From positions 145,424 through 209,423 of the forward strand of contig JACJZI010000008.1 of NCBI GenBank assembly GCA_020635655.1: a DNA stretch of 64,000 nt. The letters run 5' to 3'. The notes beneath the pieces are model-generated. The model worked only from the letters and a program-made list of their open reading frames with translations. It ran no database searches and was not told the origin of the DNA. The DNA comes from Flavobacteriales bacterium. Lineage in GTDB: Bacteria > Bacteroidota > Bacteroidia > Flavobacteriales_F > PHOS-HE28. This document shows, in pieces, positions 33,160 through 41,584 of this stretch. How positions within the stretch are numbered: position 1 is the first letter of the stretch; each line of letters starts with the position of its first letter. The translations under genes were made by a program, and so were the position numbers.

Positions 33160-33951
33160 ATGAAACCTGGCAGCAAGAAGTGGAAGAACTTGATGGCCAA
33201 ACTCTATGGATGGGGTGCTTCGATCGTGATCGTAGGCGCACTGTTCAAGATCCAGCACTGGCCCCTGGCCGGCTTTTTCCTGATCCTGGGCCTCAGTACC
33301 GAGGCGATCATCTTCTTCTTCTCCGCCTTCGAACCTCCGCATGAAGATCCGGACTGGAGCCTCGTATATCCGGAACTGGCCACGGGCGAGCGTGCTGAAG
33401 GGGATGAGTTCCGGAAGGAGGATCAGCGCTCCATCACCGAGCAACTGGACGACATGCTGGAGAGCGCCAAGATCGAACCCGAACTGATCCAAAGCCTGGG
33501 CGACGGCATGCGTTCGTTGAGCGATCAGGCCCGGCAGATGGGCGAGATCACCGGTGCCGCCGCGGCGACCAACGAATACGCCAACAGCCTGAAGGACGCC
33601 TCGGTGAAGGTCACCGGATTGAGCGACTCCTACGCCAAGGCCAGCGAGAGCCTCGTGGGTCTCACCGAGAACGTGGATGCGGGCCGGAGCGCCGGCGAGA
33701 GCCTCCAGAAGATGAGCAACAACCTGTCGGCATTGAACGACATGTACGAAATGCAACTGCGTTCCAGCCGCGAGAAGCTCGAAGCTGCGAACCAGCTCTT
33801 CGACGGGGTGGGCGAACTGTTGGACAACCTGCGTAACTCGGTGGACGACACCAAGCGCTACAAGGACAACATCGCCGAGCTCAGCCAGAACCTGGCCAAG
33901 CTGAACAACGTCTACGGCAACATGTTGAACGCCATGACGATCAAGGGCTGA
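33160..33951 (+). CDS. gldL: T9SS/gliding motor inner-membrane protein GldL/PorL
   Basis: GldL and GldM form the proton-driven motor of the type IX system. The 263-residue protein has two N-terminal transmembrane helices (about 18-60: SIVIVGALFKIQHWPLAG, then FLILGLSTEAIIFFFSAF); the first carries the FKIQHWPLAG hairpin typical of GldL, and EAIIFFF holds the membrane Glu implicated in proton coupling. The rest is a long cytoplasmic helical, coiled-coil-rich tail. It lies between gldK (78 bases) and gldM (55 bases). Confidence 0.95.
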   Translation: MKPGSKKWKNLMAKLYGWGASIVIVGALFKIQHWPLAGFFLILGLSTEAIIFFFSAFEPPHEDPDWSLVYPELATGERAEGDEFRKEDQRSITEQLDDMLESAKIEPELIQSLGDGMRSLSDQARQMGEITGAAAATNEYANSLKDASVKVTGLSDSYAKASESLVGLTENVDAGRSAGESLQKMSNNLSALNDMYEMQLRSSREKLEAANQLFDGVGELLDNLRNSVDDTKRYKDNIAELSQNLAKLNNVYGNMLNAMTIKG

Positions 33952-34006
33952 CGGCAGGCCGAACGACCTGACCGGAAGGGACCAACATTAAACCGCGTTC
34001 GACGAG

Positions 34007-35653
34007 ATGGCAAGTGGAAAGCTGTCCCCGCGACAGAAGATGATCAACATGATGTACTTGGTGCTGACGGCGCTACTGGCGCTGAACGTATCCAAGGAGA
34101 TCCTGGAGAGCTTCGTGACCGTGAACAACGGTCTGGAAATGACCAAGGCCACGCTGAAGGAGAAGATGGACCAGACCTATCAGACCTTCAAGCAGTACGC
34201 AAGCGAGAACCAGGCCAAGTACGGCGCGGCCTACGCGCAGGCATCCGGGATCCAGACCTCTGCCACCGAACTGATCAAATACATCGATCAGACCAAGGCC
34301 GAAGTGATCGCAAAGACCGAAGGGCGCCCCGTGGAGGAAGTTTACGCCAACGACACGGTCATCAACCTGAAGCTGATCGAGAAGAAGGACAACTACGACG
34401 TGATCACCGAGGTGATGATCGGCCCGGACGAGACCAGTCCGAAGGAGGGCGACTACACCGCGCTGGATCTGCGCACGAAGATGGAGGCCTTCCGCGACAA
34501 ACTGCTGGCGGCCGTTGGTCAGAACAACTCCACTCTGGCACAGAACATCCAGACCACCTTCTCCTTCCCCAAGGAAAAGGAGGCAGGCAGCACGGGGGCG
34601 GAGGTGTCCTGGGAGACCAAGAACTTCTACCACGTGCCCCTCGCGGCCGGTGTCACCATCCTCTCGAAGCTCCAAGGCGACATCCGCAACATGGAGAACG
34701 AGACTGTGAACTACCTACTGGGGAACGTGGAGCAGAAGAGCTTCAAGTTCAACACGCTGACGCCTATCGTCAAACCCTTGAGCAGCTACGTATCAGTTGG
34801 TGGCAAGTACCAGGCCGAGATATTCATGGGAGCCTATGACGACCAGAATCCACCGGAGGTCTATATCTGCGGTCCGGGCGCTACGATCGATACGCTCAAA
34901 AAAGAGATCATTGGGGACGCCATCAAGCTGGATATGGCCGGTGCCAAGGCACAACTCGAACAGGCGGCCACACATGCGGGGCTCAATACTGTCCGCGGGA
35001 TCATCAAATTCCACCCGGTCGGTGGCGAGGAAGAGACCCGGATCTTCGAGACCACCTACGAGGTGGCCCAGCCCAACTTGGTCGTAAGTCCGACGAAGAT
35101 GAACGTGTTCTATCGCGGTGTGGACAACCCGGTGAGCATCAGCGTTTCCGGCTACAGTGACAAGGACATCCAGCCCAGCATGTCGAACGGCAGCCTGGCC
35201 AAGACGGGCGAAGGCTGGGTGGTGCGCCCGGGCAAGGACCTCAAGGCGGTGGTCTCCGCAACGGTCACCAATCCGGACGGCTCCAAGAAGACCATGCAGG
35301 GCATGGAGTTCCGGGTAAAGAACGTGCCCAACCCCGTCCCCTATTTCGGGGGCAAGAGCACCAGTGATGAAACGATCAAGAAGGCCGAGTTGACCGCTGC
35401 GCAGGGCGTGATCGCCAAAATGGTGGATTTCGAATTCGACCTGAAGTTCGATGTGGTCGAGTTCAAGATGACGATGATCGTGAGCGGCACCCCGATCGAA
35501 AAGATCACCAAGGGTCCTGCGCTTTCCAGCGATATGAAGGAAATGATCGCCAAGGCCAAGCCCGGCCAGAAGGTCTATATCGAAGGCATCAAAGCGAAGG
35601 GCCCCGACGGTACCATCCGCAGCCTTGGTTCGCTGGCCTTCAAGGTCGTCTGA
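34007..35653 (+). CDS. gldM: T9SS/gliding motor protein GldM/PorM
   Basis: GldM spans the periplasm from the GldL motor to the GldKN ring and transmits torque. The 548-residue protein starts with SPRQKMINMMYLVLTALLALNVSKE-type single transmembrane segment (about 8-28), as in all GldM, then a helical bundle domain (about 35-220) and three beta-rich domains to the C-terminus. Length and N-terminal sequence are typical. It is followed by gldN 20 bases downstream. Confidence 0.96.
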   Translation: MASGKLSPRQKMINMMYLVLTALLALNVSKEILESFVTVNNGLEMTKATLKEKMDQTYQTFKQYASENQAKYGAAYAQASGIQTSATELIKYIDQTKAEVIAKTEGRPVEEVYANDTVINLKLIEKKDNYDVITEVMIGPDETSPKEGDYTALDLRTKMEAFRDKLLAAVGQNNSTLAQNIQTTFSFPKEKEAGSTGAEVSWETKNFYHVPLAAGVTILSKLQGDIRNMENETVNYLLGNVEQKSFKFNTLTPIVKPLSSYVSVGGKYQAEIFMGAYDDQNPPEVYICGPGATIDTLKKEIIGDAIKLDMAGAKAQLEQAATHAGLNTVRGIIKFHPVGGEEETRIFETTYEVAQPNLVVSPTKMNVFYRGVDNPVSISVSGYSDKDIQPSMSNGSLAKTGEGWVVRPGKDLKAVVSATVTNPDGSKKTMQGMEFRVKNVPNPVPYFGGKSTSDETIKKAELTAAQGVIAKMVDFEFDLKFDVVEFKMTMIVSGTPIEKITKGPALSSDMKEMIAKAKPGQKVYIEGIKAKGPDGTIRSLGSLAFKVV

Positions 35654-35673
35654 TCGAACTGAACACGCACAGC

Positions 35674-36531
35674 ATGAGGATCCGCACCAAGCTCTCGATC
35701 GCCGCCGCTCTTACCGGCCTGGTGGCACTCGGCCCGGATGCCATGGCCCAGACCGTCCTGGACGGGGCCTACATCAAAGAGCACACGAAGACGAAGCGCG
35801 TGGTCCCCTACACGCACATCCGCGAGGCGGACGTGATGTGGGCGCGGCGGGTATGGCGTACGATCGACCTGCGGGAGAAGATGAACCACCCGCTGTACTA
35901 TCCGACCGAACCCATCAATGATCGCAAGAGCCTGTTCGATGTGATCAAGCAGGGCCTGCTGGTGGATGGCAGCATCACGGCGTACGACCCCGGCCCGCTG
36001 CTGCAGGACGATGAGTTCAAGAAACCCCTGCTGGCCAGTGAGCTGAAGGACCTGTTCATGCGCGTGGACACCCAGTACACGGAGAACATCTACACACAGG
36101 AGATGGAGATGGTGGTGCAGGAGATCCCGCTGGAATCACGGGACATCAAGATGTACCGTCTGAAGGAGGATTGGATCTTCGACAAGCAGCGCAGCAAGAT
36201 CGACATCCGGATCATCGGCATCGCGCCGATGAAGGAGGTGAAGGGAGAGGACGGTGAGGTGCGTGGCTATGCGCCGATCTTCTGGCTCTACTATCCCGAG
36301 TGCCGCTACGTGTTCGCCAACTGGGAGGCTTTCAACAGGGAGAACGATGCGGAGCGCCGCAGCTTCGAGGACATCTTCTGGAAGCGGCAGTTCAGCAGCA
36401 CCATCACCAAGTGGAGCAACGTGTATGACCGGCAGATCGCCGACTACAAGACCGGCATCGACGCCTTGTTGGAAGGTGAGGAGATCAAGGACGCGCTCTT
36501 CACCTTCGAGCACGATCTCTGGAACTTCTGA
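35674..36531 (+). CDS. gldN: T9SS ring protein GldN/PorN
   Basis: GldN (PorN) is the periplasmic partner of GldK in the outer-membrane-linked ring. The 285-residue protein has a signal peptide (AAALTGLVALGPDAMAQ) and the family region containing VMWARRVWRTIDLREKMNHP, FDVIKQGL and EDWIFDKQRSK, followed by IFWLYYPECRYVFANWEAF and IKDALFTFEHDLWNF at the end. It closes the porP-gldKLMN unit; a hairpin terminator lies at 36551. Confidence 0.96.
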   Translation: MRIRTKLSIAAALTGLVALGPDAMAQTVLDGAYIKEHTKTKRVVPYTHIREADVMWARRVWRTIDLREKMNHPLYYPTEPINDRKSLFDVIKQGLLVDGSITAYDPGPLLQDDEFKKPLLASELKDLFMRVDTQYTENIYTQEMEMVVQEIPLESRDIKMYRLKEDWIFDKQRSKIDIRIIGIAPMKEVKGEDGEVRGYAPIFWLYYPECRYVFANWEAFNRENDAERRSFEDIFWKRQFSSTITKWSNVYDRQIADYKTGIDALLEGEEIKDALFTFEHDLWNF

Positions 36532-36550
36532 TCCGTTCATGACCCATTGC

Positions 36551-36574
36551 AAAGCCCCGCCCCCACGGGGCTTT
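36551..36574 (+). terminator. Hairpin terminator after gldN
   Basis: AAAGCCCC (36551-36558) pairs with GGGGCTTT (36567-36574), 20 bases past the gldN stop. Its last bases adjoin the promoter of the next gene. Confidence 0.65.
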
Positions 36575-36576
36575 GC

Positions 36577-36584
36577 TACTTTTG
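36577..36584 (+). promoter_or_regulatory. -7 box for the ABC-F gene
   Basis: TACTTTTG is a perfect TAnnTTTG match, 27 bases before the ATG at 36612 and immediately after the gldN terminator. Confidence 0.6.
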
Positions 36585-36611
36585 CACCCCCGCTGAGGGA
36601 GCCGAACCACG

Positions 36612-38546
36612 ATGATCACCGTCCAGGGTCTACAATTGCACTTCGGCGAGCGCGCCTTGTTCGATGATGTTTCCTTCTTCATCGGCGGAGACGACCGCAT
36701 TGGCCTTGTCGGTAGGAACGGTGCGGGCAAGAGCACGCTGATGAAGGTGCTGTCAGGCCAGCAGCGCACCGACGGGGGCGCCATCGGCATGCCCAAGGAA
36801 CTGACGCTGGGCTATCTGCCCCAGCAGATGGAGCATGACCTCCAGGCCACTCCCTGGCAGGTCGCTGAACTTGCCTTCGCCGAGGCACGTGGGCTGCAGG
36901 GGTCGATCGCCCGGATCGAAAAGGACCTGGAGACCGCCACCGAGGTGGAGGAGCAGATGGAACTGGCCACGATGCTGGCACATGCCCATGAGCGGCTCAA
37001 CATGATCGGAGCTGCCGACCATGACCCCATGATCGAGCGCACGCTCAAGGGACTTGGATTCGTGGGCGAAGACATGCAGCGTCCGATGGCGGAGCTCAGT
37101 GGTGGCTGGCGCATGCGTGCCGAGCTCGCCCGGATCCTCCTGCAGCGTCCGGACCTGTTGTTGCTTGACGAACCGACCAACCATTTGGACCTTCCGGCCA
37201 TCCAGTGGCTGGAGGACCTGCTGAAGGATTACCCCGCGGCGCTCGTGCTCATCAGTCATGACAAGGCCTTCCTGGACCGTTTGACCCACCGGACGATCGA
37301 GGTGTTCAACGGGCGACTGATCGACCGCAAGGTACCCTGGTCGCAATATGTGGAGTTGAGGCAGGTGGAACGCAGCCAACAAGCCCAGGCCGCGAAGGAG
37401 CAGCAGCGCTATATCGAACACACCCAGGAGCTGATCAACAAGTTCCGCGCGAAGAAGAACAAGGCGGCCTTCGCACAGAGCCTCATCACCAAGCTCGACA
37501 AGCTGGATCGCATCGAGGTGGACGACGTGGACCTGCGGAAGCTCCTGGTCCGCTTTCCACCTGCGCCTCACGCGGGAAAGATCATCACCGAGCTGCGCGA
37601 TGTATCGAAGAGCTACGGACCCAAGCACATCTTCACCCATGCCGAGCTGACCATCGCCAAGGGCGAGCACCTCGCCTTGGTGGGTGCCAACGGTACGGGG
37701 AAGAGCACATTGATGCGCATGCTGGTCGGGGAGGAACCCTATGAGGGGGAGATCCGCCTGGGCCACGGGGTGCTGCTCGGCTACTATGCGCAGGACATGC
37801 CGGAGCGCATGGACCCCAAGCGCACCGTGCTGGAGACCGCCGAGGATGCGGCGAGCGAAGAGAACCGCCCCCGGGTACGTGCGATGCTGGGGGCGTTCCT
37901 GTTCAGCGGGGAGGATGTGGACAAGAAGGTGAAGGTGTTGAGCGGGGGTGAGCGTGCGCGCCTGGCACTGTGCTGCATGCTGCTCAAGCCGCTGAACTTC
38001 CTGCTGCTCGACGAGCCCACACACCACCTGGACATCCAAAGCAAGGACGTGCTCAAGGAGGCGCTCAAGAACTACGACGGCACCTTCCTCCTCGTTTCCC
38101 ACGACCGGGATTTCCTGCACGGCCTGACCGGTCGTCTGCTCGAGCTGGAGGATGGCCGGATCAGGGACCAGCACATGGACATCCTGGAGCTCATCGAAAA
38201 GCGAAAGGCGCTGCAGACGGCCGACATGGGGGCTTCGAGCGGACGGGGAACGCCCCAGCGCCCCACTGACAAGCCGCGCAGTGACTACCACGAGCGGAAG
38301 GAGGTCGAGAAGGAACGTCGGAGAATGCAGGGGCAGGTGCAACGCCTTGAGAAGCAGCTCTCCACACTGGAGCAGGAAGAAAGGATCCTTCAGGGAGAAG
38401 TGATGAAAAGTGGCATCCCCCCTGAGCAGGTAGAGAAGGGATATGCGCGGCTCGGTGAACTTGCGCAGCGCATCGCCGAGGTGATGGAGGAATGGGAGTC
38501 CGCTTCGCTCCGACTGGAGGAGATGGATGAACCCAGGGGGAGCTGA
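36612..38546 (+). CDS. ABC-F family ATP-binding protein
   Basis: 644 residues with two ABC ATPase domains in tandem and no membrane segments, the ABC-F layout. Domain 1 has Walker A GRNGAGKST and signature LSGGWRMR; domain 2 has GANGTGKST and LSGGERAR; each is followed by an LLLDEPTNHLD or LLLDEPTHHLD Walker B. The interdomain linker (about 250-320) is basic and helical, and the C-terminus ends in a coiled coil. ABC-F proteins bind the ribosomal E site and act as translation factors (Uup/EttA type) or antibiotic-resistance factors; the specific subtype cannot be fixed from sequence reading alone. Confidence 0.92.
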   Translation: MITVQGLQLHFGERALFDDVSFFIGGDDRIGLVGRNGAGKSTLMKVLSGQQRTDGGAIGMPKELTLGYLPQQMEHDLQATPWQVAELAFAEARGLQGSIARIEKDLETATEVEEQMELATMLAHAHERLNMIGAADHDPMIERTLKGLGFVGEDMQRPMAELSGGWRMRAELARILLQRPDLLLLDEPTNHLDLPAIQWLEDLLKDYPAALVLISHDKAFLDRLTHRTIEVFNGRLIDRKVPWSQYVELRQVERSQQAQAAKEQQRYIEHTQELINKFRAKKNKAAFAQSLITKLDKLDRIEVDDVDLRKLLVRFPPAPHAGKIITELRDVSKSYGPKHIFTHAELTIAKGEHLALVGANGTGKSTLMRMLVGEEPYEGEIRLGHGVLLGYYAQDMPERMDPKRTVLETAEDAASEENRPRVRAMLGAFLFSGEDVDKKVKVLSGGERARLALCCMLLKPLNFLLLDEPTHHLDIQSKDVLKEALKNYDGTFLLVSHDRDFLHGLTGRLLELEDGRIRDQHMDILELIEKRKALQTADMGASSGRGTPQRPTDKPRSDYHERKEVEKERRRMQGQVQRLEKQLSTLEQEERILQGEVMKSGIPPEQVEKGYARLGELAQRIAEVMEEWESASLRLEEMDEPRGS

Positions 38547-38568
38547 CCGAGAGGTCAGCAAAAGGTCG

Positions 38569-38576
38569 TATCTTTG
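38569..38576 (+). promoter_or_regulatory. -7 box for the initiator tRNA gene
   Basis: TATCTTTG, a perfect TAnnTTTG match, ends 8 bases before the mature 5' end of the tRNA. Confidence 0.65.
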
Positions 38577-38584
38577 CCGCCCAT

Positions 38585-38657
38585 TGCGGGGTGGAGCAGA
38601 TGGTAGCTCGTCGGGCTCATAACCCGAAGGCCGCAGGTTCGAGTCCTGCCCCCGCTA
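38585..38657 (+). tRNA. Initiator tRNA-fMet (CAT anticodon)
   Basis: The cloverleaf closes with acceptor 2-7 GCGGGG pairing CCCCGC, D-arm GAGC..GCTC, anticodon stem TCGGG/CCCGA with loop CTCATAA, and T-arm GCAGG-TTCGAGT-CCTGC. Three consecutive G:C pairs in the anticodon stem and the unpaired 1-72 position are the hallmarks of an initiator tRNA. Here position 1 is T and 72 is T, rather than the C-A mismatch of E. coli. The 3' CCA is not encoded (CT follows A73). Confidence 0.95.
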
Positions 38658-38663
38658 CTAGAG

Positions 38664-38685
38664 GAACCCGGCGAACGCCGGGTTC
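38664..38685 (+). terminator. Terminator after the initiator tRNA
   Basis: GAACCCGGCG and CGCCGGGTTC form a perfect 10-bp stem with an AA loop, followed by TTTGTTAT, 7 bases after the tRNA. Confidence 0.8.
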
Positions 38686-38707
38686 TTTGTTATCACCTCG
38701 CTCTCGG

Positions 38708-39586
38708 ATGGCGCATCGGGCCGGATTCGTGAACATCATCGGGCTGCCGAACGTGGGCAAGAGCACCCTGCTCAACGCCCTGCTCGGAGAGCGGCTGGTC
38801 ATCGTCAATCCCAAGGCCCAGACCACGCGTCACCGCATCCTCGGTATCCTCAATGGGGAGGATTTCCAATTGGTCCTGTCCGACACGCCCGGCATCCTCG
38901 ATCCCCAATATCCCCTTCAGGACAGCATGATGCGCGAAGTGGACGAGGCGCTGAAGGATGCCGATGTGCTTCTGGTGATGGTGGAGGCGGGCCAGCGCCC
39001 CGAACGTAGTGAGGCTGTGCTGGAACGGGCACGCCGCTGCAGGGGACCGATGCTGCTCCTGCTGAACAAGATCGACATCAGCGACCAGGCACGCGTGGCC
39101 GTGGAATTGGAGCAATGGCGAACGGCCCTGCCACACGCCGGGTTGCTGCCGATCTCCGCGCTCCATGGGTTCAACGTGGCGGAGCTGCGTGCCAAGCTCG
39201 CGGGCATGCTGCCGGAGCATCCGCCCTATTACCCCAAGGACGAACTGAGCGACCGCAACATGCGCTTCTTCGTGGCCGAGATCATCCGGGAGAAGATCCT
39301 CTCGTACTACCAGCAGGAGGTGCCGTACAGCACCGAGGTGGTGGTGACCGACTTCAAGGAGGAGGGGGACATCGTGCGCATCCGGGCCGAGGTGATCGTG
39401 ATGCGCGATTCGCAGAAGGGGATCATCATCGGAAGGGGCGGGGCGGCCCTGCGCCGACTGGGTACCGAGGCCCGCCGGGATATCGAGCGCTTCGTCGGGA
39501 ACAAGGTCTTCCTCGACCTGCGCGTCAAGGTGGACCCCGACTGGCGGCAGGACCAACGCAAGCTCCGGAAATACGGATACCGTTGA
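38708..39586 (+). CDS. era: GTPase Era
   Basis: Era is a ribosome-assembly GTPase that binds the 3' end of 16S rRNA. The 292-residue protein has G1 GLPNVGKST, G2 region QTTRHRILGI, G3 DTPG and G4 NKID, then the C-terminal KH domain (RIRAEVIVMRDSQKGIIIGRGG...). ATG at 38708 gives the normal family start (MAHRAGFVNIIG); the open frame reaches back into the tRNA and cannot be coding there. It is followed by der with a 1-base gap, and probably shares its message. Confidence 0.97.
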   Translation: MAHRAGFVNIIGLPNVGKSTLLNALLGERLVIVNPKAQTTRHRILGILNGEDFQLVLSDTPGILDPQYPLQDSMMREVDEALKDADVLLVMVEAGQRPERSEAVLERARRCRGPMLLLLNKIDISDQARVAVELEQWRTALPHAGLLPISALHGFNVAELRAKLAGMLPEHPPYYPKDELSDRNMRFFVAEIIREKILSYYQQEVPYSTEVVVTDFKEEGDIVRIRAEVIVMRDSQKGIIIGRGGAALRRLGTEARRDIERFVGNKVFLDLRVKVDPDWRQDQRKLRKYGYR

Positions 39587-39587
39587 C

Positions 39588-40892
39588 ATGGGCAACATCG
39601 TCGCCATCGTGGGCCGGCCGAACGTCGGGAAGAGCACGCTCTTCAACCGTCTGATCGAACGGAAAGAGGCCATCACCGACCCCACCGCAGGTACCACCCG
39701 CGACAGGCACTATGGCCTGGCCGAATGGACCGGTGTGCATTTCAGCGTGATAGATACCGGGGGGTATGTCACAGGGAGCGACGACGTGTTCGAGGCCGAG
39801 ATCCGGCGGCAGGTGCATCTGGCCGTCGAGGAGGCCGACGCGATCTTCTTTCTCGTGGACGTTCGTTCCGGTCTAACGCACATGGACGAGGCCATCGCCG
39901 ACCTGCTCCGCCGGTCCAGCAAGCCGGTGTTCGTCGTGGCGAACAAGGTGGATACCGGCGATCAACTGGCGGATGCTGCTGAACTGTATGCCCTGGGAAT
40001 GGGCGAGGTCTACACCATTTCCGCACAGAACGGGTCCGGTACGGGTGAACTTCTGGATGCTCTGGTGGCCAGCATCCCCGCCCAGAGGGACCCCGATCTG
40101 CCCGAGATACCACGCATCGCCATCGTGGGACGGCCCAACGTCGGGAAGTCCTCCCTTGTGAACGCCCTCCTTGGCCGCGATCAGCATATCGTGACAGCGG
40201 TGGCGGGGACCACACGTGACCCCGTCCACAGCCGTTACAACGTGTTCGGCTTCGACGTGATGCTTCTCGACACGGCAGGGATCCGGAAGAAGAACAAGGT
40301 CGAGGAGAACATCGAGTTCTACTCGGTCATGCGCTCGATCCGGGCCATCGAGCAGAGCGATGTATGCGTCCTGATGATCGATGCCACCGAGGGTGTTCAG
40401 CACCAGGACCTCGAGATCTTCTCCATCGTTCTGAAGAACGGCAAGGGTGTGGTGGTGCTGGTGAACAAGTGGGACCTGGTGGAGAAGGACACACATACGG
40501 CGAAATCCTTCGAAGCCCACGTGCGTGACCGGCTCGCCCCGTTCGATGACGTACCCGTGATCTTCGTTTCGGTCAAAGACAGACAGCGGATCCACAAGGC
40601 CATGGAGTTGGTGATGCAGGTGCACCAGGACAGGCGTCGGAGGATCCCCACGCGCAAGCTCAATGAGGTAATGCTACCGGAGATCGAGCGCAACGGACCA
40701 CCCATGCAGAAGGGCAAGGTCATCAGGATCAAGTACGTCACCCAGCTGCCCACGGTGGTGCCCTCCTTCGCCTTTTTTTGCAACCTGCCCCAGTACGTCA
40801 AGGACCCCTACATCCGATTCCTGGAGAACAAGCTGCGGCAGCACTTCCGGTTCACCGGGGTTCCGATCCGTGTATTCCTCCGCAAGAAGTGA
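39588..40892 (+). CDS. der: GTPase Der (EngA)
   Basis: Der is the tandem-GTPase needed for 50S assembly. The 434-residue protein has two complete G domains: GRPNVGKSTLFN with DTGGY and NKVD in the first, and GRPNVGKSSLVN with DTAGIRKK and NKWD in the second, followed by the KH-like C-terminal domain ending VFLRKK. The start is one base after the era stop, so the two ribosome-biogenesis GTPases form an operon. Confidence 0.98.
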   Translation: MGNIVAIVGRPNVGKSTLFNRLIERKEAITDPTAGTTRDRHYGLAEWTGVHFSVIDTGGYVTGSDDVFEAEIRRQVHLAVEEADAIFFLVDVRSGLTHMDEAIADLLRRSSKPVFVVANKVDTGDQLADAAELYALGMGEVYTISAQNGSGTGELLDALVASIPAQRDPDLPEIPRIAIVGRPNVGKSSLVNALLGRDQHIVTAVAGTTRDPVHSRYNVFGFDVMLLDTAGIRKKNKVEENIEFYSVMRSIRAIEQSDVCVLMIDATEGVQHQDLEIFSIVLKNGKGVVVLVNKWDLVEKDTHTAKSFEAHVRDRLAPFDDVPVIFVSVKDRQRIHKAMELVMQVHQDRRRRIPTRKLNEVMLPEIERNGPPMQKGKVIRIKYVTQLPTVVPSFAFFCNLPQYVKDPYIRFLENKLRQHFRFTGVPIRVFLRKK

Positions 40893-40903
40893 TCGGTGCG
40901 GCC

Positions 40904-40923
40904 GTCGGACGTCATGTTCCGAC
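40904..40923 (+). terminator. Hairpin after der
   Basis: GTCGGA and TCCGAC form a six-pair stem 12 bases after the der stop. There is no T-run, so this is weak support for a terminator. Confidence 0.3.
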
Positions 40924-40936
40924 AACTTCCCTCGTC

Positions 40937-40944
40937 TACCTTGG
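40937..40944 (+). promoter_or_regulatory. -7-like box abutting a start codon
   Basis: TACCTTGG ends 4 bases before the ATG at 40949, predicting a transcript without leader. Confidence 0.45.
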
Positions 40945-40948
40945 CGCC

Positions 40949-41488
40949 ATGACGCGGAGCATCCGGATCGGTGGCATGGCATCCATGCTCTTGCTGCTCG
41001 TTTCCGCGCCTTTCTTGCGGTCGGTGCAGTTGTTCATTGAAGATGCCATGTTACATGCGGAATGGTCCGAACGTCTTTCCGAACGCCTGCTGACCTCGGA
41101 CAGGAGGATATTCATCTGGGATGCCGCCGCTCTTGCCGATGTACATATGGAAGGGGAGGGACGTGAATTCGCATGGCAGGGCCGGATGTACGATGTGGTC
41201 CGGACCGATGTGCTGCCCTCAGGAGAGATCCGCATGGTCTGTTTGGAAGACGAGCAAGAAACACGACTGAAGGAGGAGATGAGCGACATGGTGGGAACGG
41301 GATGGAACACCCGGGCCACGAAACAAGTGATGTTCGCTTTGCTGTTCGGTCTTTTTCAGAACGGCGCATCGCCGATCATGCCCATGGCGATCGATACACC
41401 GCTTCAAAGCGTGCATGAGCACATGGTGGCTCTTCTCCCGATGCCTCGCTCAGGCCCATTTCAGCCACCCCGCCAATCCCCGGTCTGA
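40949..41488 (+). CDS. Hypothetical membrane-anchored protein
   Basis: 179 residues not recognised. One hydrophobic segment near the N-terminus (about 9-28, SMLLLLVSAPFLRSVQLF) could be a signal anchor; the remainder is charged and contains a Met-rich stretch and the polar run ETRLKEEMSDMVGTG. A second hydrophobic patch lies near VMFALLFGLFQNG. The upstream -7-like box at 40937 supports the ATG at 40949. Neither neighbour suggests a role: der ends 56 bases earlier and a TonB receptor begins 96 bases later. Confidence 0.55.
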   Translation: MTRSIRIGGMASMLLLLVSAPFLRSVQLFIEDAMLHAEWSERLSERLLTSDRRIFIWDAAALADVHMEGEGREFAWQGRMYDVVRTDVLPSGEIRMVCLEDEQETRLKEEMSDMVGTGWNTRATKQVMFALLFGLFQNGASPIMPMAIDTPLQSVHEHMVALLPMPRSGPFQPPRQSPV

Positions 41489-41584
41489 ACCGAGGATGTC
41501 CGCTCACCGGGGCCGGACCCCGCCGTTCCTGCCGTTACGCTCGGCGGAAATGCTGCTCGCCCTGATCCATCTCCAAGAACTAGC

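Noticed and set aside
31564..33756. 730-codon minus-strand frame opposite gldK-gldL
   Set aside because: Antisense shadow crossing two real genes and the gap between them.
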